Shown in pieces: positions 8,035 to 15,876 of a DNA stretch of 32,407 nucleotides. Both the position numbers and the translations under genes were made by a program. Every line of letters starts with the position of its first letter. The first letter of the stretch is position 1. The DNA comes from Bacillota bacterium. GTDB lineage: Bacteria; Bacillota; SHA-98; UBA4971. The stretch lies in assembly GCA_012689375.1 (NCBI GenBank), contig JAAZLO010000040.1, positions 1 through 32,407 on the forward strand. The letters are read 5' to 3'. The notes under the pieces are model-generated. The model was not told the DNA's origin, did not search any database, and worked only from the letters and a program-made list of their open reading frames with translations.

Positions 8035-8808
8035 CTAACACTCATCTGCCTCGTTCATTATTTCATTATGATGGGCCACAAAAAGCATCCGCTTGAAGGG
8101 TAGTACATCAAAGGCTGCCAAATGAGTTCTACCTATACCGGTTGCCGCTATCACAAGCCCTTTATCCACTCCTTCCATATGGGCTTGCTCTAAATAGTAT
8201 AATGCCTCAATTTAAACCTCACGTGGCTCTGACTTTATTGGCGGTGCAGGTAGTACTGGTTCCTCCACCATCCTAGGAAAAACCGGCTTTTTTCACTGTA
8301 GTGTATATCCTTCAAGAACTCCCGGTGTCACCGATTTAGAACAACAGTAAAACAACTAATCAAACGCTTCAGAAAAACGTAAATAATCATTAGAATGTTC
8401 ATTTTTAAGGAAACGATAGTTCCATTCAATGCCTGTACTCAAAGCGGACAAAGAAAGATTAGATAAGCCAACAAATATTCCACCTTCATCCCTATAATCA
8501 ATATATGACTTAGGATGAAATGCGCTTATTCACCCGTCATAAAAATGGATATCAATTGCAGAACCTAATTGATTGTAAAGGTAATATATGGCGGGAGGAT
8601 CCGTGATAGACAGACAAAGACCTGTCAAAAGTTGAATAGGAACATTGCGTTTTGTGGCTTCTTTTAATTTTGGGGTGAGCAATTTCGCCCCTGATTCAAT
8701 GACAAATGCTACAATAAACCGCAATCTGTCAGCTTGGGAAATCGCACTTTCCAAGTGAGGGTGCAAAGAATCACCTCGACCTATTATAGCATTTATTACT
8801 ATTTGCAC
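8035..8808 (-). pseudogene. Decayed PLD-nuclease / SF2 helicase fusion gene
   Basis: One continuous minus-strand frame from GTG 8808 encodes pieces of two domains. The first (8808-8359) resembles a PLD/HKD-nuclease domain: DRLRFIVAFVIESGAKLL, then IHFYDG, a TGA (8532-8530), then ISAFHPKSYI and GIFVGLSNLSLSAL. The second (about 8265-8038) is the start of a DEAD/DEAH helicase: IEALYYLEQAHMEGVDKG, a Walker A loop AATGIGRT with Arg instead of Lys, then LPFKRMLFVAHH. In-frame stops lie at 8532 (TGA), 8358 (TAG), 8295 (TGA) and 8214 (TAA), and the helicase ends abruptly at TAG 8037. Most of the helicase is deleted. Intact homologues belong to PLD + helicase proteins, some associated with defence. 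This copy is dead. Confidence 0.85.
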
Positions 8809-8864
8809 CCCATAGCATATCCCATTTAAAAGGCCGGCCGATATTGCACGTATTACATAGAATA

Positions 8865-10187
8865 TCAGTTTTTATTCAAAACAGATGGGGCCATCACAGG
8901 GGTAACCGCAGGGCTCTCAAAAGGGCCTGAAACCAAAGCCTCCCAATAATCAGCTTTATCCTTTATAGAATCGTATGAAAAAAGAACAATTCCGGATGTT
9001 CCGAGTTCTCTTGCAGTTTCAATTTTTTCTATACATCCCATAGGATTATCAAGCATCCGGTAGACTCCGACACCTGCCAAAACCCGCTCACCAGAGAAAG
9101 GTTCGACAGCACTCTCCATATATGTAGTAAATTCGTGAGTATCCGGAGTATATACCATCGGCACGATAAAGTCTACAATATCTTCTTCAATCCATTTTTG
9201 CCAATCCTGCATTTTTCTGTTATACGAATCATTAATATCAGGGAGTACAGCACATGATACTGCTATATGCGGCTTTATTTTCTTAATGTCCGAATAAACT
9301 CTACGCACTGTTTCAGTTACCTGATCGCGCCTAAATTCATCCCATTCGTTATTTATATTCCCCAAAAGGTCTTTTCCGTCCACAGCTTTGTTCCTGAAGG
9401 TTTCCGGGGCCTTCACAATATCAATAGGATCATAGCCTGTAAGATCCTTAAACATTTGTCTTGCAACCTTACTGTAACCATATGTTTTGCCGGGATATCT
9501 AATATAATCAAAATGGACACCGTCTACATCATATTTAGTAATTACGTCCATAAATACCTTACGTACATATTCCTTTACACCTTCTATTGCGGGATCTAAC
9601 ATTATCGAAACGATTTCATTTTTAGCCATCTTGTGGGTATAATCAAAAGTCGAAACTGAATCGGAATCCACCAGGCACCACTCAGGATGTTGGGTCAGCA
9701 CATGATTTTCCTGATATTTTTTACGGCCTAATTCTCCTACGGTAAAAGCATTAATCCAAGCATGCACGTCTATCCCGACCGCGTGTGCCCGCTCTATGCA
9801 AAAGGCCAAGGGATCAAAGTCTTCAGGTACACCCGGCACCTTAGGAATAATATCGCTCTCATAATACGCCTCCCCGCGCCCGTTAACTTGTACCAATAGA
9901 AAGTTAAAATTATTCATTGAGGCCCTATCAATTACTTCTTCAATTGATTCTTTAGATTTCATACTCGTACGTACAACCCATAACCCACGATATTCACTGT
10001 CCATTGCAATTTCCGGTTCCTTATAAGTCCCGCCACAATCTTCTATGGAGTTTTCCATGGGAAGATATATTACCCCCGCTATTATAGATAAAATAATCAG
10101 AATAAAACCTATTTTGTGTTCCGGATTCCGTTTAATAAAAGCTCTAAACGAGCGTATAAAAGGGTTTTCCAATGTATTAATAAACAT
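8865..10187 (-). CDS. Membrane-anchored GHL10-type (DUF187) glycosyl hydrolase-like protein
   Basis: A 440-residue putative carbohydrate-active enzyme related to the YngK/GHL10 family; the substrate is unknown and a cell-wall polymer is only a guess. Residues about 26-45 are a single hydrophobic segment (IGFILIILSIIAGVIYL) after a basic N-terminus, so it is anchored with the catalytic domain outside. The family core begins at RGLWVVRTSM, with FLLVQVNGRGEAYY, the HAWINAF strand, and the conserved DVDGVHFDYIRYPG motif carrying candidate acidic catalytic residues. A later strand reads DFIVPMVY. The start is uncertain: GAGAGG abuts the ATG at 10187 with almost no spacing, so a non-ATG start a few codons inside is possible. 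It is transcribed alone, and its downstream neighbour is the degraded helicase locus. Confidence 0.85.
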   Translation of the reverse strand: MFINTLENPFIRSFRAFIKRNPEHKIGFILIILSIIAGVIYLPMENSIEDCGGTYKEPEIAMDSEYRGLWVVRTSMKSKESIEEVIDRASMNNFNFLLVQVNGRGEAYYESDIIPKVPGVPEDFDPLAFCIERAHAVGIDVHAWINAFTVGELGRKKYQENHVLTQHPEWCLVDSDSVSTFDYTHKMAKNEIVSIMLDPAIEGVKEYVRKVFMDVITKYDVDGVHFDYIRYPGKTYGYSKVARQMFKDLTGYDPIDIVKAPETFRNKAVDGKDLLGNINNEWDEFRRDQVTETVRRVYSDIKKIKPHIAVSCAVLPDINDSYNRKMQDWQKWIEEDIVDFIVPMVYTPDTHEFTTYMESAVEPFSGERVLAGVGVYRMLDNPMGCIEKIETARELGTSGIVLFSYDSIKDKADYWEALVSGPFESPAVTPVMAPSVLNKN

Positions 10188-10380
10188 CCTCTCTTATCGT
10201 GGAAATTTTAATAAATATTGATAAGCCAAAATTCAATGTGAAAAGGGAAATACCTGCTAAGTATTGAACAGCGTAACAGAGATTCACCATGAAATTATAA
10301 TTTTCCGGATCTGCTTGGCATAAATAAGGGGTATCCTCACTATAATGCTAGTATAATCCATACGGGAGAGGATGGACGGC

Positions 10381-10557
10381 ATGACCGCATTATTAAGACT
10401 TCGGAAGGAAGCAGGGATAAGCGCAAAAGAACTTTCAATGCGGACAGGGATCCCCTTTGAATTAGTAGTCAAAGCTGAGCTGGGTATTATAGAACTCCGT
10501 CCACAACAAGCTACTAAGATTATGAGCGCACTCAACCATAAAACATCCCGGAAATAG
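10381..10557 (+). CDS. Small helix-turn-helix (XRE-like) protein
   Basis: A 58-residue protein consisting of little more than one HTH domain: LLRLRKEAGISAKELSMRTGI forms helices 1 and 2, followed by PFELVVKAELGI as recognition helix and turn. The start ATG 10381 is 7 nt after GGGAGAGG; the in-frame ATG at 10372 directly abuts that site and is less likely. It probably binds DNA, but the target is unknown. The next gene, an amidase-domain protein, starts 12 bases after its stop, so the two are probably co-transcribed. TATAAT boxes occur at 10341 and 10352 but lack well-spaced -35 partners. Confidence 0.75.
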   Translation: MTALLRLRKEAGISAKELSMRTGIPFELVVKAELGIIELRPQQATKIMSALNHKTSRK

Positions 10558-10569
10558 AAAGATACCAGA

Positions 10570-11718
10570 ATGTATTTATTATCAGGAAGAAAATTTTTGC
10601 TCAGCCTGCTTACAATTATCAGTGTTTTAGTAGTGCTTAGGGGTATGTCTGATCGGTTAACTAGCGGGACCTCCCTTTTTTCGGAAAGATTCGTAACTAT
10701 CCACCTTAATATGCTTTTATCTGAGCGGGCCCAATCGATTATTCAGGATAATACAGATATATTGGTACCCCATTACGATTTTGATTCTATATATGGAAGA
10801 TGGGCCTTTGAACATGAAACTAGAAGATCTTCATACCTCCGGGCATGGAGTGAAGCCCGAAATATTGATTTAGTTGATACAGAAGTTGAAATTGAAGTCT
10901 ATTCGGTGGAGCCGAAAGAAAATGTTCTTTGGGTTGAACTCGGCGAAAGTATGAAGATCTCATACCGGCACAGAACCCGGCCTGAATCTGATCCTGATTG
11001 GTTTGGTATCGGGGCAGAACATTTTTTAGAGCTCGTGATGAAAGAAAGAACCTGGGCCATAAGAAAAGATTGGTATCTGGATCCTTTAGATGTGGATTTT
11101 GAAACCTGTGTTTCATGCTTCCCTGATATTCCTGTTCAGGCTTCCGGGGGAAACGGGGACGGAAAACACATGTACACCTACAATAGGGAGAATGCCGTGG
11201 CCTATGCCGATAAGTATTGCGGCTTGGCATGGGGATGCGGTAATACCCGTAAGTATAACCCTAAATATAAAGACTTTACAGGGCTCGGCGGGGATTGCAC
11301 AAACTTTATTTCTCAAGTCTTAGGCGATGAAGAAGCTGGTGGATTACCTATGACCTATGCTTGGAGGTACCTTCCACATGGCCCCGGCACAGGAGCAACA
11401 CAGGCATGGGCGCAGGCATCAGGCTTACTCAACTATATGCTTGGATCCGGACGGGCAATATGTATTGCCCGCGGGACTTATACACACCTAGTAACACCTG
11501 ATGAAATGTACTTACAGGGCGCCATAGGTGAATTGAATAAGGGGGATCTTATCGCTTACGAAAAAAAAGGGCGTATCTGTCACTTTGCAGTAGTTGTCGG
11601 TTCAGATTCCGGCTCGTACCTCCTGGTGAATTCCCATACAGCAGATCGATACCATGTCCCATGGGATTTAGGGTGGGATCAAAATACCGTATTCTGGCTC
11701 TTAAAAATTGTCGGCTAG
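10570..11718 (+). CDS. Exported putative amidase-domain (Amidase_6 type) protein
   Basis: A 382-residue protein with an N-terminal hydrophobic signal or anchor (residues 8-25, FLLSLLTIISVLVVLRG) and a middle region of about 150 residues without a recognised domain. From about residue 200 there is a C-terminal papain-like amidase domain. The domain begins with YNRENAVAYADKYC, has the catalytic-type cysteine C243 in GGDCTNFISQ and histidine H338 in CHFAVVVG, and ends with the NSHTADRY block. This family is thought to cleave amide bonds of cell-wall or related polymers outside the cell. It follows the small HTH gene closely. No good ribosome binding site is evident before ATG 10570, suggesting coupling to the upstream gene or a misjudged start. 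Confidence 0.82.
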   Translation: MYLLSGRKFLLSLLTIISVLVVLRGMSDRLTSGTSLFSERFVTIHLNMLLSERAQSIIQDNTDILVPHYDFDSIYGRWAFEHETRRSSYLRAWSEARNIDLVDTEVEIEVYSVEPKENVLWVELGESMKISYRHRTRPESDPDWFGIGAEHFLELVMKERTWAIRKDWYLDPLDVDFETCVSCFPDIPVQASGGNGDGKHMYTYNRENAVAYADKYCGLAWGCGNTRKYNPKYKDFTGLGGDCTNFISQVLGDEEAGGLPMTYAWRYLPHGPGTGATQAWAQASGLLNYMLGSGRAICIARGTYTHLVTPDEMYLQGAIGELNKGDLIAYEKKGRICHFAVVVGSDSGSYLLVNSHTADRYHVPWDLGWDQNTVFWLLKIVG

Positions 11719-11903
11719 CCCACTCTACCTGGCAAATGTACCGAAAACCCCGCTGAGCACCCCTATAACCCGCAGTTTATACAATACTTCAGTACAGAAG
11801 CAGTACTATTATGAAGGATTCAGGATTAATATGAAGAAGAATGTTTTCGTACAAAAACAACATATATCAATTGGTAACACTTTCAGTAAAAGGGGGTTGT
11901 TTT

Positions 11904-12767
11904 ATGGATTCTGTAAGAATTGTGACGGACAGTACAGCTGCCCTACCGAAGAGTTGGCTTAATGCCCACAATGTTGCAGCTGTACCTTTGCTCGTTACCA
12001 TAGAATCAGAAATTTATAAAGAAAGCGTCGAAATTACAAATCGCGATTTTTATGCAAGGCTTAGAAAATTAAAGGAACTTCCCACTACTTCCCAACCATC
12101 ATCAGGTGATTTTCTCACCACTTATAAAAGACTCCTTGAGGAAGGCGCTAAAACCATTATTTCTATACATATCTCCACCGGCATCAGCGGAACTGTTAAT
12201 TCTGCATCTACCGCCTCAGGAATGGTAGAGGACCCTGATGCCGACATAGTTGTTATTGATTCGAAGCAAACAGGGCCTGCCCTCGGCTTTATAGTGAAGG
12301 AAGCTGTGGCACTAGCTGAGGAAGGGAAAAGCAAGGATGAGATCTTAAACCGTATTTACCGGATTATGGATTCTATGAGAACTCTTTTTGTCGTTAATGA
12401 TCTTATGTTCCTACATAAGGGCGGGAGACTGTCAGGCGCCCAAGCAATAATAGGATCTCTTTTACAAATCAAGCCTATCCTTCATTTTATTCGTGAGGAC
12501 GGACGCATTGAAGTATTAGAGCAGGTCAGGACTGAAAGAAAAGCATTGAAACGAATTACCGATCTGATGATAAATGAAGGAGGCGGAGATAGGCTTCCCA
12601 CAAATATTGCTATAGCATATGCAGATAACATCGAAAAAGCAAAGAAAGTGGCGGATTCATTGGAAAAGGAATTCCCTGGAATCGGGGCGGAACCGGTGGA
12701 AATAGGACCTATTATCGGGACCCACGTCGGACCCGGACTAATCGGATTTCAGTTTTATTACGACTAA
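11904..12767 (+). CDS. DegV family fatty-acid-binding protein
   Basis: A 287-residue DegV-fold protein. The family binds a single fatty acid and, in Firmicutes with a FakA kinase partner, presents exogenous fatty acids for phosphorylation; no FakA gene is visible here. The start ATG 11904 follows AAAAGGGGGTTG; the frame runs open to 11841 without a ribosome binding site. Hallmarks are VRIVTDSTAALP at the N-terminus, TSQPSSGDF, SIHISTGISGTVNSA, VIDSKQTGPALGF, FVVNDLMFLHKGGRLSG and the C-terminal IGPIIGTHVGPGLIG. All conserved ligand-pocket blocks are present, so it should be functional. Confidence 0.95.
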   Translation: MDSVRIVTDSTAALPKSWLNAHNVAAVPLLVTIESEIYKESVEITNRDFYARLRKLKELPTTSQPSSGDFLTTYKRLLEEGAKTIISIHISTGISGTVNSASTASGMVEDPDADIVVIDSKQTGPALGFIVKEAVALAEEGKSKDEILNRIYRIMDSMRTLFVVNDLMFLHKGGRLSGAQAIIGSLLQIKPILHFIREDGRIEVLEQVRTERKALKRITDLMINEGGGDRLPTNIAIAYADNIEKAKKVADSLEKEFPGIGAEPVEIGPIIGTHVGPGLIGFQFYYD

Positions 12768-12828
12768 TACCATATCAACCCTTCATGGCTTTTTATTAAT
12801 TTTTTAAAATATTGTAAGTATAAATCAC

Positions 12829-12850
12829 AGGCCGTCCCAAGGGACGGCCT
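12829..12850. terminator. Strong hairpin between convergent degV-family and SASP genes
   Basis: AGGCCGTCCC (12829-12838), AA, GGGACGGCCT (12841-12850): a perfect 10-bp inverted repeat in the convergent intergenic gap. Neither side has a T-run, so its terminator function is plausible from position but not proven. Confidence 0.45.
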
Positions 12851-12883
12851 TAGTCGTATCATGGTTTTCAGGAAGTATACAGG

Positions 12884-13228
12884 CTACAAGGGTTGGAAGG
12901 GCGGGCTATGCCCTGCCTGTCCAGTCCCTTGACTAGTTCCGGTAGGCGCCTGGCTGCTACCTGCATGGGTAAGACCGGATTGAAATCCTGCCCTAACCCC
13001 AGCTTCTGTTTCTTCTATCAGTGATCTTTGGGCCGCCTCTATCATTCTGCGGACCATTTCCCCGCCGACCGCACCACATTGGGCTGAAGGCAGGTTGCCC
13101 CAATAACCCGAATTTATAATATCACCGGGCAAATTAAATTCGTTTGCTATTTCAAATTTAAGCTTATCAAGGGCTGCCATGGCCTGGGGAACAACCGGAC
13201 GATTCCTGCTGCCTGAACGACGTGCCAT
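12884..13228 (-). CDS. Alpha/beta-type small acid-soluble spore protein with a long C-terminal tail
   Basis: DNA-coating spore protein that protects dormant spore DNA. The SASP core is residues 12-75: VPQAMAALDKLKFEIANEF, then the second block CGAVGGEMVRRMIEAAQ. At 114 residues it is much longer than the usual 60 to 75, because of a C-terminal tail of about 38 residues rich in Gly, Ser, Thr, Gln and His (after GVRAGFQSG) with no recognised domain. The germination-protease cleavage region is expected around the EIANEF segment. Start ATG 13228 after GGAGGGGGTGAAG. Expression would be expected in the forespore under sigma-G, but no clear promoter was found. Confidence 0.9.
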   Translation of the reverse strand: MARRSGSRNRPVVPQAMAALDKLKFEIANEFNLPGDIINSGYWGNLPSAQCGAVGGEMVRRMIEAAQRSLIEETEAGVRAGFQSGLTHAGSSQAPTGTSQGTGQAGHSPPFQPL

Positions 13229-13331
13229 TAAACTTCACCCCCTCCACGCTTTCCTGCTAATAGTGTCACACAAATACATAAACGTATGCTGGGAAACCTA
13301 TGGAGGGCTTCCTATATATTTTATTACAATT

Positions 13332-13565
13332 TTAGGGCGGGTTTTTTTTAGCAGCTTCTTCTGCGATGCCTTTTCTGGCAGCTTCTATCATCCTTTTGAC
13401 CATTTGGCCGCCTACAGCACCGCACTGTCTTGAGGATAAGCCTTCCCAATCACCTTTCTCATAAACTTTTTTGGGAAGATTGAGTTCCTTTGCAACCTCA
13501 TATTTAAGAGAATCCAGTAGATGTCCGGTCCGAGCTTTTACAGGTTTTTTCTTCCTGGCCGGCAC
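13332..13565 (-). CDS. Alpha/beta-type small acid-soluble spore protein
   Basis: A 77-residue SASP. After a basic N-terminus (ARKKKPVKAR) comes the core LLDSLKYEVAKELNLP and the second block CGAVGGQMVKRMIEAARKG. The start is GTG 13565, 8 nt after AAGGAGGG. The frame is open a further 50 codons upstream, but that extension overlaps the end of the neighbouring chromate transporter gene and is not SASP-like. It is a paralogue of the SASP at 12884-13228, 103 bases away, probably from tandem duplication. Both carry CGAVGG where many Bacillus SASPs have NGSVGG. Confidence 0.92.
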   Translation of the reverse strand: MPARKKKPVKARTGHLLDSLKYEVAKELNLPKKVYEKGDWEGLSSRQCGAVGGQMVKRMIEAARKGIAEEAAKKNPP

Positions 13566-13651
13566 TGGGCGTTCCCTCCTTATTACGTGTTGCTTTATAT
13601 GTTTCCCAGAGGAGGTTAACCATATGTGATATAAACAGGAAACCAGGTCAG

Positions 13652-14197
13652 CTATGCAGTTGCACCCGATAAAACCCATAAGGCAATTCCAAGAATACCC
13701 GCCAAAAAAATACAAATTATTGGGTGTATCTTCATCTTAAATATCCCAAAAACAATTAACCCGATTATTATTATTGTCTTTAAATCGATAACAGATGCCT
13801 TTGCCGTTGATAAGGCTGCGCTTGCTATCATTGCGGTAACAGCAGCCCTTAATCCTTTTGAGACAGCCTTTATAGACGGTGTATCTTTATATTTTAAAAA
13901 CAAGGAAGCCAAGGAAATGACTATTAAAAACGAGGGTAGAATTACCCCGGTTGTGGCAAAGGCCGCACCTAACGTCCCCGCCATTTTATAGCCGACATAT
14001 GTGGCAGAATTAACTGCGACAGGCCCGGGAGTCACTTCTGCAATAGCGATAATATCTACGAATTCATTCATAGACAGCCATTTATTCGCCTGTATAATCT
14101 CCTTTTCTATCAGGGGGATCATAGCATAGCCTCCGCCAAAAGTAAAAAGGCCGATTTTTGCAAAAGTAAAAAGCAACTTAAATAATATACCTGTCAT
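13652..14197 (-). CDS. chrA: Chromate transporter, half-size CHR protein (second subunit)
   Basis: A 181-residue single-CHR-domain membrane protein. Short CHR proteins come as adjacent pairs that act together to export chromate or related oxyanions; the true substrate here is unknown. The family signature GLFTFGGGYAMIPLIEKE is at residues 16-33, and EVTPGPVAVNSATYVGYK lies in the second block. About five to six hydrophobic segments follow. It begins 14 bases after its partner (14212-14778), so the two are one operon. The start ATG 14197 has only a distant AGGGG upstream, suggesting translational coupling. Confidence 0.9.
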   Translation of the reverse strand: MTGILFKLLFTFAKIGLFTFGGGYAMIPLIEKEIIQANKWLSMNEFVDIIAIAEVTPGPVAVNSATYVGYKMAGTLGAAFATTGVILPSFLIVISLASLFLKYKDTPSIKAVSKGLRAAVTAMIASAALSTAKASVIDLKTIIIIGLIVFGIFKMKIHPIICIFLAGILGIALWVLSGATA

Positions 14198-14211
14198 GAT
14201 TTTGTTAACCC

Positions 14212-14778
14212 CTACTGTTCATTGATCTTATTATTTAATTTTTGAATTTCATCATCTTTAAAAAAGATATAACCTATAACACCTGAACCGATAATTATGA
14301 ATATAGGATGAACATCCAGTATAGCAACGGCGATAAAGGCGGCAACACAAATGGCGGCGCCTTTAAAATCGCGAATTGCAGTTTTACCGATAGTAATTGC
14401 AGCACTTGCCACAAGTGCAACCACTGCAGGCCTGATTCCGGAAAAAATTGCTCCTACCACAGGGGAATTTGCAACTTTCGTAAAAAACATGGCAACAACA
14501 AGGATTACAATAAAAGAGGGTAAAACAGCACCTAACAGAGCCCAGATTGCACCTGAGATCCCGACAAGCCTGTACCCTACAAAAACTGATGTATTAGCAG
14601 CAACAGGCCCGGGGGCTGTTTGAGCCAAAGCAAGTATATCCACAAAATCCTCTTCATCAATCCACCCTTTCCCATCTACTACTTCCTTTTGTATAAGGGG
14701 AACCATGGCATGGCCGCCGCCGAATGTGAAAAGGCCGATTTTAAAAAATGCTATGAAGATTTTAAGTAAAAGATGCAT
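14212..14778 (-). CDS. chrA: Chromate transporter, half-size CHR protein (first subunit)
   Basis: A 188-residue single-CHR-domain membrane protein and the upstream partner of the gene at 13652-14197. It shows FFKIGLFTFGGGHAMVPLIQKE and the APGPVAANTSVFVGYR block, then the remaining hydrophobic helices and a short charged tail (KDDEIQKLNNKINEQ). The start is ATG 14778, 10 nt after GGGGG; a TTG four codons upstream sits too close to that site. The two proteins share the same motifs in the same order, so they are paralogous halves of what is a single long ChrA in other bacteria. Confidence 0.9.
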   Translation of the reverse strand: MHLLLKIFIAFFKIGLFTFGGGHAMVPLIQKEVVDGKGWIDEEDFVDILALAQTAPGPVAANTSVFVGYRLVGISGAIWALLGAVLPSFIVILVVAMFFTKVANSPVVGAIFSGIRPAVVALVASAAITIGKTAIRDFKGAAICVAAFIAVAILDVHPIFIIIGSGVIGYIFFKDDEIQKLNNKINEQ

Positions 14779-15004
14779 ATTATATTTCAATCCCCCTATC
14801 GATTTTAATCACCCTATAACACTTCGATTTTCTTTCTGCAACCTTTGCTAGTATTCCTGCCAAGCATAATTAAGGAGGATTTCGCAATTATTTGTATAAT
14901 AAGTCTTTTCCATGGCATATCAAATGATAACATAAAAGAACCATAAATTCCGGGTGATACACAAACTGTGATATATAAGAAATTTACAAAACGGAGGTAT
15001 CGCA

Positions 15005-15538
15005 ATGCAACTCAAAGGATCCAAGACAGAAGCCAATCTAAAAACTGCATTTGCAGGGGAATCTGAGGCCAGGAACAAATATACATACTTTGCTTCCGTG
15101 GCACGCAAAGAAGGTTACCAACAAATTGCCGCAATATTTGAGGAAACGGCCGAAAACGAAAAAGAACACGCAAAATTATGGGCTAAAGCATTAGGTATGA
15201 TTTCCGACACCCCGGCTAACCTTGAAGAAGCCATCAAGGGGGAGCATTATGAGTGGACCGAAATGTATGAAGAATTTGCCAGAGTCGCACGGGAGGAAGG
15301 GTTTGAAGATCTCGCTATATCCTTTCAGAAGGTAGGCGAAGTTGAAAAAGCTCACGAAGGGAGATATAAGGCACTGTTATCAAGGATTCATGACGGAACG
15401 ACCTTCAGAAGGGATGAATCTATTAAATGGCATTGCCGTAATTGCGGATATGTACATGAGGGGGCTTCCGCACCTGAAGCATGCCCCGCCTGTAAACATC
15501 CGAAATCATTCTTCCAGCCGTTAGCCGAAAACTATTAG
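15005..15538 (+). CDS. rbr: Rubrerythrin
   Basis: A 177-residue non-haem di-iron peroxidase that removes hydrogen peroxide in anaerobes, taking electrons through its own rubredoxin-like centre. Residues 1-135 are the four-helix di-iron domain with the expected glutamate/histidine ligands in [24 protein letters not shown] and [12 protein letters not shown]. The C-terminal domain has the rubredoxin-type cysteine pairs CRNCGY and CPACKHP. The start ATG 15005 is well placed after CGGAGGT. It is transcribed alone and ends in an intrinsic terminator. A short inverted motif ATTAT-4-ATAAT (14887-14900) upstream loosely resembles a PerR-type site, but the match is weak. Confidence 0.97.
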   Translation: MQLKGSKTEANLKTAFAGESEARNKYTYFASVARKEGYQQIAAIFEETAENEKEHAKLWAKALGMISDTPANLEEAIKGEHYEWTEMYEEFARVAREEGFEDLAISFQKVGEVEKAHEGRYKALLSRIHDGTTFRRDESIKWHCRNCGYVHEGASAPEACPACKHPKSFFQPLAENY

Positions 15539-15583
15539 TATCCTAAAGAATTCAGGGTAAATATATGGTGAGTTATTTATAAG

Positions 15584-15610
15584 AAGGGGCGTACATAAAA
15601 ACGCCCCTTT
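15584..15610 (+). terminator. Intrinsic terminator of rubrerythrin
   Basis: AAGGGGCGT (15584-15592), 8-nt loop, ACGCCCCTT (15601-15609), then TATCATT. The 9-bp stem is perfect and lies 46 bases after the rubrerythrin stop. It may also serve the convergent zinc-ribbon gene. Confidence 0.8.
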
Positions 15611-15627
15611 ATCATTACCTATATAAT

Positions 15628-15780
15628 TTAGAACCTCTTAATCCGGACTGCCTTCCACCTATTTCCGCAACATTTACATTCCATCCAATAAGTGCAAAGT
15701 TGGCTTTGCCCGCTCGCAGTAATCCCAATAGTGTATTCCCTACCTGATTTCTGCCTGCACTTAGGACATTTTCTAAGCAT
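15628..15780 (-). CDS. Small zinc-ribbon protein (50 residues)
   Basis: A short frame from ATG 15780 to TAA 15628 with a well-placed ribosome binding site AAGGTGGT 5 to 6 nt upstream. The protein has two CXXC knuckles, C5-C8 (CPKC) and C35-C38 (CKCC), about 26 residues apart, with the second followed by GNRWK. That spacing and the ECxxCGNRW ending resemble TFIIS-type zinc ribbons. It could bind nucleic acid or be a phage- or polymerase-related fragment; no function can be assigned. It converges on rubrerythrin and precedes no obvious partner. The good start site and clean motif make a real gene likely, though small size limits certainty. Confidence 0.7.
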   Translation of the reverse strand: MLRKCPKCRQKSGREYTIGITASGQSQLCTYWMECKCCGNRWKAVRIKRF

Positions 15781-15876
15781 TTAAAACCACCTTACTTTCA
15801 GAGTTTGGTCCTCCTGCAACTCCATATTAAACACTATATTATAGTCCTAAGATACTGGAAATGCTCCGAAGGGCTC

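Noticed and set aside
7757-8808. The degraded locus as a living small-gene cluster with programmed stop readthrough
   Set aside because: The stops interrupt conserved motifs, and deletions remove essential parts of the helicase and HIT folds, so readthrough could not restore function.
8831-8839. GGCCGGCC palindrome after the GHL10-type gene as a terminator
   Set aside because: The 8-bp palindrome has no loop and only four T follow; it could not form a stable transcript hairpin.
11708-11962. An open frame overlapping the end of the amidase gene and the start of the DegV gene
   Set aside because: It has no ribosome binding site or recognisable motif, and overlaps the well-supported DegV start.
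13566-13715. N-terminal 50-codon extension of the second SASP
   Set aside because: It overlaps the 3' end of the chromate transporter gene and is not SASP-like; AAGGAGGG with GTG 13565 gives the normal family length.
14887-14900. ATTAT-4-ATAAT as a PerR operator of rubrerythrin
   Set aside because: The match to the PerR box is poor and such A/T-rich symmetry is common in this window; mentioned only in passing.
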